From contig CAIWHP010000026.1 of the NCBI GenBank assembly GCA_903912445.1, positions 1 to 64,000 of the forward strand: DNA of 64,000 bases, written 5' to 3'. Of the stretch, positions 58,076-64,000 are shown one piece after another; the stretch's first letter is position 1, and each line of letters starts with the position of its first letter. A model generated the notes under the pieces. The model did no database searches, was not told where the DNA came from, and was given only the letters and a program-made list of their open reading frames with translations. The position numbers were made by a program, and so were the translations under genes. Source of the DNA: an uncultured Lentisphaerota bacterium. GTDB taxonomy: Bacteria; Verrucomicrobiota; Kiritimatiellia; CAIQIC01.

Positions 58076-58923
58076 GTGATCCATCCTTCAAAAACAAAAC
58101 CGCCGTGGTGACCGGCGCGGGCGGGACCCTGTGCTCCGCCATCGCCATCGAGCTCGGCCGGCTCGGCGCCAAGGTGGCCCTGCTCGGCCGCACCGCGGAA
58201 AAACTGGAGCCGGTCGCCGCGCGCATCCGCGCGGCCGGTGGCACGGCTCTGCCGTTGAGCGTGGACGTCACCGATGCGGCGGCGGTCGAGGCCGCGCGCC
58301 AACGCATCGCGCAGGAAGTGGGCCCGTGCGCGCTGCTGGTGAACGGCGCCGGCGGCAACCGCAACGATGCGGTGACGACCACGACCGAGTTTCAGCCCGC
58401 GGAGATCAGCGACGCCAAGCCGGAAAATATGCGCGGCTTCTTCAATCTCGATCCCGCCCGGCTGCGCGACGTCATCGAGTTGAACACCCTCGGCACGCTC
58501 ATTCCGTGTCAGGTTTTCGGTCGGGAGATGGCGCAACACGGCCGGGGTGCGATCGTGAATTTCGGCTCCATGAACAGCTACCGGCCCCTCACGAAGAATC
58601 TCGCCTACTCCCTCGCCAAGGCCGGCGTGGTCAACCTCACCCAGTGGCTGGCCGCGTACCTGGCGCCCGCCGGCATCCGCGTCAACGCCGTCGCGCCCGG
58701 CTTCTTTGCCAACGACCGCAGCCGCAAAATCCTCCTGACCGAGGACGGCGGCCTGACGGCGCGCGGCCAGAGCGTGATGGCCCATACACCGATGAAGCGC
58801 CTGGGCGAGGCGCAGGATCTGTTGGGCGCCGTCTGCTGGCTGCTCGACGACGAGCGCGCCGCGTTCGTCACGGGCATCACCGTGGCCGTGGATGGCGGTT
58901 TCACCTCCTCCTCGGGTGTTTGA
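58072..58923 (+). CDS. SDR-type D-mannonate oxidoreductase (fructuronate reductase-like)
   Basis: The 283-residue SDR has AVVTGAGGTLCSAIAIELGRLGAKVALLGR, LLVNGAGGNRNDAVTTTTEF, FGSMNSYRPLTKNLAYSLAKAG and VDGGFTSSSGV. The NGAGGN-x-(D/K)A segment and the insert before the catalytic Tyr recall YjmF-type D-mannonate oxidoreductases, which reduce fructuronate to mannonate for UxuA. It overlaps the DUF1961 gene by ATGA and follows an ExuT-like transporter, the expected context. A 2-deoxy-gluconate-type dehydrogenase remains possible. Confidence 0.82.
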   Translation: MSDPSFKNKTAVVTGAGGTLCSAIAIELGRLGAKVALLGRTAEKLEPVAARIRAAGGTALPLSVDVTDAAAVEAARQRIAQEVGPCALLVNGAGGNRNDAVTTTTEFQPAEISDAKPENMRGFFNLDPARLRDVIELNTLGTLIPCQVFGREMAQHGRGAIVNFGSMNSYRPLTKNLAYSLAKAGVVNLTQWLAAYLAPAGIRVNAVAPGFFANDRSRKILLTEDGGLTARGQSVMAHTPMKRLGEAQDLLGAVCWLLDDERAAFVTGITVAVDGGFTSSSGV

Positions 58924-58975
58924 TGTTTTCCAGGTGCTATAGAAAGATCCAAAAAATAGTTCAGCGAAAGATAAC

Positions 58976-60424
58976 ATGATGAAATCACGAACAGGAATGC
59001 TCTTTGCCGTGGCGGTGGCCACGTGCAGCGCGGCGATAGCCACGGTGGCTGGGCCGCAGATCGATACCTCGGCGGAGCGCGCGAAGACCGCCTTGAACCC
59101 GGGCCTCAAACAGCTCGGCACGCTCAAGCCGCGCAGTGCGAACGAAATCGCGGGCTCGAACTGGACGCTGGGTTGCGAGACGCTCGACCGCGACTTCGCG
59201 GACTACCAGCAGTACAAGGGTTACATCGTGCCGCTGGGCATCAAGACCATCCGCCTGCAAGGCGGCTGGGCCAAGACGGAGAAGGTCAAGGGCGTCTACG
59301 ATTTCAGCTGGCTGGACACCTTGATTGATGACGCGCGCGGGCGCGGCCTGAACATCCTGCTGGAGACCGACTACGGCAATCTGCTCTACGAAGGCGGCGG
59401 CGGCGCGGACCTGGCCGGCGGCTTCCCGACCTCCGAGACGGCGTTGGCTGCGTGGGACAAGTGGGTCGAGGCCATGGCCACGCGCTACAAGGGCAAGGTC
59501 ACCGACTGGGCGATGTGGAACGAGCCGGATATCAACAAAAAGCACAAGCCGCAGGACATCGCCACCTTCAATATCCGCACGGCGGAGATCATCAAGCGCG
59601 TCATCCCGGAGGCGCGGGTCGCCGGCCTCTCGCTCGCGAGCTCGAACCCGAAGCTGCTGGAGAGCTGCCTGAAGGCCCTCGCCGAGCAGGGCAAGGTGGA
59701 GCTCTTCCACTGGTTCATCTACCACGGCTATGCGATGAACCCGGACAGCTCCTATAAGAACGTCGAGGAGCAGAAGGCGACGCTGGCAAAATTCTCGACC
59801 AAGGCGAAAATGCGGCAGGGCGAAAACGGCTGCCCCTCGGAGAAAGCGACGCGGTTCGCGCTCTCCAACCATCTGTGGACACAATCCAGCCAGGCCAAGT
59901 GGGACCTGCGCCGGATGCTCGGCGACCTCGGCCACGACGTGGAGTCGGCCGTCTTCACCATCTGCGATTTCAACCACACCGGCCGCGAGATCAATCGCAA
60001 GGGTCTGCTCCATGCGACCGCCGACAAGCAGGTGGATGGGATCAAACTCGCCTATTACTCGGTCCAAAACTGCGTCGCGGTCTTCGACGACACGCTGGAG
60101 CGCATCAAGGAGCCGGCCATCACTGTGACGTTCGACAAGGCCACCGCGAGCTATGCCTACCGGAACAAAGCGACCGGGCATAACCTGATCGCGCTGTGGG
60201 ACAACTCCGGCACGCCGGACGACGCGTTTGTGACGCGGCCCGCGCAGGTTGTGGTCAAGGACCTCGCCATTGCCGAGCCCGTGTGGGTTGATCTGGTCTC
60301 CGGCCGCGTCTACGAAATTCCGGCGGAAAAGATCCAGCGCGCAGGCGGCGTCATCACCTTCAAAGACTTGCCGCTCTACGACGCGCCCGTGCTGATCGCC
60401 GAAAAAGCCCTGTTGAAATTCTAG
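58976..60424 (+). CDS. Secreted GH39-like clan-A glycoside hydrolase
   Basis: The 482-residue protein has a signal peptide (about 1-26). A barrel with GGWAKTEKVKGVYDFSWLDTLIDDARGRGLNILLETDYGN follows. MWNEPDINK holds the acid/base (Glu183) and MRQGENGCPSEKA a likely nucleophile (Glu283). A small C-terminal beta-sandwich ends DLPLYDAPVLIAEKALLKF. This resembles GH39-type beta-xylosidases, though I cannot exclude another clan-A family. Its whole length is homologous to the C-terminal half of the next gene, including the identical tail motif, so one arose from the other by duplication. Confidence 0.8.
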   Translation: MMKSRTGMLFAVAVATCSAAIATVAGPQIDTSAERAKTALNPGLKQLGTLKPRSANEIAGSNWTLGCETLDRDFADYQQYKGYIVPLGIKTIRLQGGWAKTEKVKGVYDFSWLDTLIDDARGRGLNILLETDYGNLLYEGGGGADLAGGFPTSETALAAWDKWVEAMATRYKGKVTDWAMWNEPDINKKHKPQDIATFNIRTAEIIKRVIPEARVAGLSLASSNPKLLESCLKALAEQGKVELFHWFIYHGYAMNPDSSYKNVEEQKATLAKFSTKAKMRQGENGCPSEKATRFALSNHLWTQSSQAKWDLRRMLGDLGHDVESAVFTICDFNHTGREINRKGLLHATADKQVDGIKLAYYSVQNCVAVFDDTLERIKEPAITVTFDKATASYAYRNKATGHNLIALWDNSGTPDDAFVTRPAQVVVKDLAIAEPVWVDLVSGRVYEIPAEKIQRAGGVITFKDLPLYDAPVLIAEKALLKF

Positions 60425-60437
60425 CCGAGGGCATCCC

Positions 60438-63400
60438 ATGAAACGCCACGTACTCCAACTTTTTGTCGCTCTGCTGGCGACCCATGCCGCCGCCTTCGAG
60501 CTGGCGTCGCCGCAACGGACCGCCACACTCTTCGTGCCGGCGGGCGAGCCGGAGTGCGTGCGGCTCGCGGCGGCGGACCTCGCCAGCGATGCACAGAAGA
60601 TCACCGGTCACGCGCCGACCTTTGCGCCAAACGAGGAAGCGGCGAGTGTTGTCCTCGCCTCGCTGAATCGGCCGGAGTCCGCCGCGCTGCTGGAAAAAAT
60701 CGCGCCAGGCTTTGGTGACGGGCTGAAGGGCAAGTGGGAAGCCTATCGCGTCGAGACCATCGGCGGACGGCTCATCATCGCCGGCAGCGACGAGCGCGGG
60801 ACAATGTTTGGCCTCTATGCGTTCATCGAGAAATATCTCGGCGTGGATCCGCTCTATTACTGGGCCGGACGGCCGCCCGCCAAGCGGCCCACGCTGGCCT
60901 GGGACAGCGTTAAGCTTTCCGCCGGCGAGCCCTCCTTCAAGTTCCGCGGTTGGTTCATCAACGACGAGGACTTGCTCACCGAGTTTCGGTCCGGCGGCGG
61001 CGAGCGACGGCTCGACTATAAGTTTTATCACCAGGTGGTCGCGCCCGAGGTCTCGGCGCGCATCTACGAGGCCGCGCTGCGGCTGCAGATGAACCTGATC
61101 ATCCCGGCCTCGTTCGTGGACATCCGCAATCCTGCCGAGGCACGGCTGGTCGAGGACGCGGCGCGACGCGGTCTGCTGGTGACGATGCATCATGTGGAGC
61201 CGCTGGGCGTGAGCGCGTTCGCCTTCGACAACTACTGGAAGGATCGCGGCGAGAACGTGCCGTTTGCCATCACGCAGCACCCCGAAAAGTTCCGCGAGAT
61301 CTGGCGCGACTACGCGCAGCGCTGGGCCAAGTTCGGCCCGCAGGTGGTCTGGCAGCTCGGCCTGCGCGGCATCGCCGACCGCCCGGTCTGGCTGGCCGAT
61401 CCCAACGTACCCAAGTCCGATGAAGGCCGCGGCAAGCTGATCTCCGACGCAATGGCCACGCAGTGGGAAATCATCCGCAGCGTGGACAAGCGCCCGCAGC
61501 CGCTCGCGACGACGACGCTCTGGATGGAAGGAGCCGCGTTGCATGCGGGCGGGCATCTGAAGTTCCCCGCAGGCATGTCGGTGGTCTTCTCCGACAACAG
61601 CCCCGGCTGGGAAATGCAGGACGATTTCTACAACGTGAAGCGCGAGCCGGGCCGCGACTACGGCATCTATTATCACCAGCAGCTATGGAACGTCGGCCCG
61701 CATCTGGTGCAGGGCGTCTCCGTCTGGCGGACGCACAAGATTTTTAAGGAAGCGGTCCGGAAGGGTTCGACGAATTACGCGATGCTCAACGTCTCCAACA
61801 TCCGCGAGTTCGTGCTAGGCATCGATGCCAGCGCGCGGCTGTTGCGCGACTTTCCGTCCTTCGATCCGGGGAAATATCTGACCGCGTGGTGCGAGCAGCA
61901 TTTTGGGAGCGAGGCAGCGGCCGCCGAAGCGGTCTACCGCCAGCACTTCGCGACGTTCCTCGCCAGCCATGCCACCAACACCCGTGCGATGCTGGATGGC
62001 GAGTGGATGACCGCGGGTGTGAAGCTGGCGAAGGCGCTGGCCGTCCGGCTGGAAAAGGGTGGCAAGTCCGACGGCAAGACGAAAGACCTACTGAGGAAGC
62101 TGCGCCCGGAACTGGAAGCGCAACGCGGGGTGGACAGCTCGGCAAAGGCGCTGCTGGAGCGTCTCGACGGCGAGGCCAAAACCTTCTTCGAAAACAACCT
62201 GGTGGCACAGCACAACATCATGCTCGGCCTGTTGCGCTGGGTGGAGCACGTTGCGGAGGCCGACCGCGCCCTCGACGCCGGCGATGCGGCGGAAGTGACG
62301 CGCCACATCCAGGCGACCAAGGAGGGCCTCGCACTGATCGACGCGGGCAAGGCCCTCGCCAGCCGCGGCGAGTTCAAGGATTGGTATCGCGGCGACCGCA
62401 AGATGAACTGTGCGCAATTGGGAGAGCTGACCGCGAAGCTGGAGGCGTCCCTGCCGCGGCTCGCCGCGTTGCCGGCGGTCAAAGACCGGAAACCGGTGCT
62501 GGACGATTTTCCCCTGCTCGGCAAGCTGGCGACCCGATCGGCGCTGGAGATCAAGTCATCGTCGTGGTCGGTCGGCGGCGAGACGCTCGACCGCGACTTC
62601 GCGATCTACGCCAACTACAAGCAGTACCTCGGCCCGCTCGGCGCGAAGGGCCTGCGCGTGCAGACCGGCTGGGCCAAATGCGAGAAGCAGCCGGGCGTCT
62701 ATGACTTCGCGTGGCTCGACGAGGTCGTCAACGATGCGCGCGCGCAGGGCGTGCAGCCGTGGCTCGAGGTTTCCTACGGCAACCCGATCTATCCCGAGGG
62801 CGGCGGCACCGGGCTCGGCGCCGGCCTGCCGAAATCGCCGGAGGCCTTGCGCGGGTGGGACGCTTGGGTCAAGGCCATCGTCCTCCACTTCAAGGACCGC
62901 GTGCCGGAGTGGGAAGTGTGGAACGAGCCCAACGGCGGCCACGGCATCACGGCGGAGGCCTTCGCGGAATTCTATCTGCGCACGGCGGTGATCATCCGCA
63001 CCGCGCAGCCGCAGGCGCGGCTCTACGCCTTCGGGCTGGCCGGGGCGCCGGTGCCCTTCGCCGAGACGCTGCTGAAGCTGGCCAAGGCGCGCGGCCAGCT
63101 CGGGCTGATCGATGCGATCACCTACCATGGCTATCCGCACAATCCCGACGCCACCAGGGACGTCGAGGCCATGCGCGCCCTGGTAGCGCGCTACTCCGAC
63201 AAGATCGAGGTGCGCCAAGGCGAGACCGGCGCCCCCAGCGGCAAGACCGTCGGCGCGTTGAGCAAGCACGAATGGTCGGAGCTGACGCAGGCCAAGTGGG
63301 ATCTGCGCCGGATGCTCGCCTATCACGGCAAGGACGTGCCGTTCAACCTCTTCACGCTCTGCGAGCTCAAGTACGCGCAGAAGGGCATGAGCGGCATGAA

Positions 63401-63830
63401 CCGCAAGGGCCTCCTGCAGTGCAACGACGACATGACCGTAGCCCGACCGAAGTTGGCCTATTACGCCGCGCAGCGCGTGTTTGCCATCTTCGACGACACG
63501 CTCGTGCGCGTCCGCGACTTCAAGGGGACCGTCTCGGAGTATGAGCAGCTCGCGGCCTATGGCTATCGCAAGCAAGACGGCGCTGCGCTCGTGGCTGCCG
63601 TCTGGTTGAGCGGCGCGCCGCCGACCGAGTCCAAGCTGGTCACGCCATTGGACCTGACCTTAGCACCGGCGCAGTTCACCGCGCCGGTGCTGGCCGACCT
63701 GCTGACCGGCGAAGTCCGCGAAATCCCGCGCGACCGCTGGTCGGCTGCCGACGGCAAGGTGACGTTCAAACAGCTGCCGCTCTATGACGCGCCCGTGTTG
63801 ATCGCCGAGAAGGCCATGTTGAAATTCTAG
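60438..63830 (+). CDS. Fusion of GH115-like alpha-glucuronidase and GH39-like glycosidase
   Basis: The 1130-residue secreted protein (signal about 1-19) has a GH115-like part (about 20-520): GTMFGLYAFIEKYLGVDPLYYW, FKFRGWFINDEDLL, WQLGLRGIAD, VVFSDNSPGWEMQDDF and GIYYHQQLWNVGPHLVQGVS. After a helical linker (about 520-690) comes a GH39-like barrel with EVWNEPNGG (Glu829) and RQGETGAP (Glu929), ending DAPVLIAEKAMLKF. GH115 enzymes release (4-O-methyl-)glucuronate from xylan and GH39 members release xylose, so one polypeptide could debranch and trim glucuronoxylan. It starts 14 nt after the GH39-like gene and a near-identical second copy begins 14 nt after its stop. Confidence 0.82.
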   Translation: MKRHVLQLFVALLATHAAAFELASPQRTATLFVPAGEPECVRLAAADLASDAQKITGHAPTFAPNEEAASVVLASLNRPESAALLEKIAPGFGDGLKGKWEAYRVETIGGRLIIAGSDERGTMFGLYAFIEKYLGVDPLYYWAGRPPAKRPTLAWDSVKLSAGEPSFKFRGWFINDEDLLTEFRSGGGERRLDYKFYHQVVAPEVSARIYEAALRLQMNLIIPASFVDIRNPAEARLVEDAARRGLLVTMHHVEPLGVSAFAFDNYWKDRGENVPFAITQHPEKFREIWRDYAQRWAKFGPQVVWQLGLRGIADRPVWLADPNVPKSDEGRGKLISDAMATQWEIIRSVDKRPQPLATTTLWMEGAALHAGGHLKFPAGMSVVFSDNSPGWEMQDDFYNVKREPGRDYGIYYHQQLWNVGPHLVQGVSVWRTHKIFKEAVRKGSTNYAMLNVSNIREFVLGIDASARLLRDFPSFDPGKYLTAWCEQHFGSEAAAAEAVYRQHFATFLASHATNTRAMLDGEWMTAGVKLAKALAVRLEKGGKSDGKTKDLLRKLRPELEAQRGVDSSAKALLERLDGEAKTFFENNLVAQHNIMLGLLRWVEHVAEADRALDAGDAAEVTRHIQATKEGLALIDAGKALASRGEFKDWYRGDRKMNCAQLGELTAKLEASLPRLAALPAVKDRKPVLDDFPLLGKLATRSALEIKSSSWSVGGETLDRDFAIYANYKQYLGPLGAKGLRVQTGWAKCEKQPGVYDFAWLDEVVNDARAQGVQPWLEVSYGNPIYPEGGGTGLGAGLPKSPEALRGWDAWVKAIVLHFKDRVPEWEVWNEPNGGHGITAEAFAEFYLRTAVIIRTAQPQARLYAFGLAGAPVPFAETLLKLAKARGQLGLIDAITYHGYPHNPDATRDVEAMRALVARYSDKIEVRQGETGAPSGKTVGALSKHEWSELTQAKWDLRRMLAYHGKDVPFNLFTLCELKYAQKGMSGMNRKGLLQCNDDMTVARPKLAYYAAQRVFAIFDDTLVRVRDFKGTVSEYEQLAAYGYRKQDGAALVAAVWLSGAPPTESKLVTPLDLTLAPAQFTAPVLADLLTGEVREIPRDRWSAADGKVTFKQLPLYDAPVLIAEKAMLKF

Positions 63831-63843
63831 CCGAAGAAATCCA

Positions 63844-64000
63844 ATGAAACTCCATGCGCTCCCGCTTTTTGTCGCTCTGCTGGCGACCCATGCCGCCGCC
63901 TTCGAGCTGGCGACGCCGCAACGGACCGCCACACTCTTCGTGCCGGCGGGCGAGCCGGAGTGCGTGCGGCTCGCGGCGGCGGACCTCGTCAGCGATGTGC
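63844..64000 (+). CDS. GH115-like gene, 5' end only (cut by window edge)
   Basis: The visible 52 codons read MKLHALPLFVALLATHAAAFELATPQRTATLFVPAGEPE and continue into LAAADLVSDV. The stretch 63867-64000 matches 60461-60594 with only about four mismatches by eye, so it is a recent tandem copy of the previous gene's start. The rest lies outside the window, so whether it also carries a GH39-like half is unknown. The preceding 14-nt spacer resembles the one before the first copy. Confidence 0.8.
   Translation, partial: MKLHALPLFVALLATHAAAFELATPQRTATLFVPAGEPECVRLAAADLVSDV

Overview
The window looks like a chromosomal stretch of a high-GC, carbohydrate-degrading bacterium. My best guess is the PVC superphylum (Verrucomicrobiota, Kiritimatiellota or Lentisphaerota). 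The clues are dense secreted glycan hydrolases without SusC/SusD or sulfatases, Tat-exported DUF families, and intergenic spacers built from the palindromes and 'atccgtg...ccacgg' debris I associate with that group. No rRNA, tRNA, IS element, prophage or CRISPR array was seen. The lineage is inference; no marker gene settles it.

Region 1 (1-5.2 kb) is visibly more A+T rich and looks acquired. It holds a four-gene SPFH / membrane protein / zinc-ribbon-TPR / membrane protein operon (47-3192). A well-formed integron attC-like site follows (3211-3288), directly upstream of a small membrane-protein gene in the usual cassette arrangement. Next come a small hypothetical gene and a MazE/MazF-type toxin-antitoxin pair.

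Region 2 (5.2-16.8 kb) lies entirely on the minus strand. It carries biotin synthase; a 1336-residue fusion (membrane/spermidine-synthase-like, FMN-binding, NosR/NapH-like 4Fe-4S membrane module); a Cys-rich 689-residue unknown; an AmmeMemoRadiSam set (AmrB-AmrA fusion plus radical SAM AmrS) with a 64-residue Tat-signal microprotein between them; and a BaiN/HI0933-type flavoprotein. The pairing of AmmeMemoRadiSam with the microprotein and the redox fusion is the best candidate here for an incompletely described biochemical system.

Region 3 (16.8-64 kb) is one long plus-strand glycan-utilisation locus without SusCD. Its parts are two GH141-like beta-helix proteins, GH30, GH99-like, DUF4832-like, GH10, GH39-like and a GH115-GH39 fusion, two neutral-ceramidase-like amidohydrolases, DUF6259, DUF1961, a third beta-helix protein, an LVIVD propeller, and three paralogues of an unrecognised helical family, one fused to a clan-A glycosidase. 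Inside it an IclR-controlled operon (30054-37420) carries a glucarate-dehydratase-like enolase, an esterase lipoprotein, an MFS transporter, an SMP-30 lactonase, UxuA mannonate dehydratase and a mutarotase. A second ExuT-like transporter and a mannonate-oxidoreductase-like SDR lie near 55-59 kb. Together these fit extracellular breakdown of a uronate-decorated xylan (glucuronoxylan) followed by uptake and catabolism of glucuronate and related sugar acids.

Five transcription units in region 3 are preceded by arrays of 2-4 palindromes of consensus TTTTCCAAGGCTTGGAAAA. Their centres are 30-32 bp apart, three DNA turns. The right edge cuts a second GH115-like gene that is almost identical to the start of the one before it, a recent tandem duplication.
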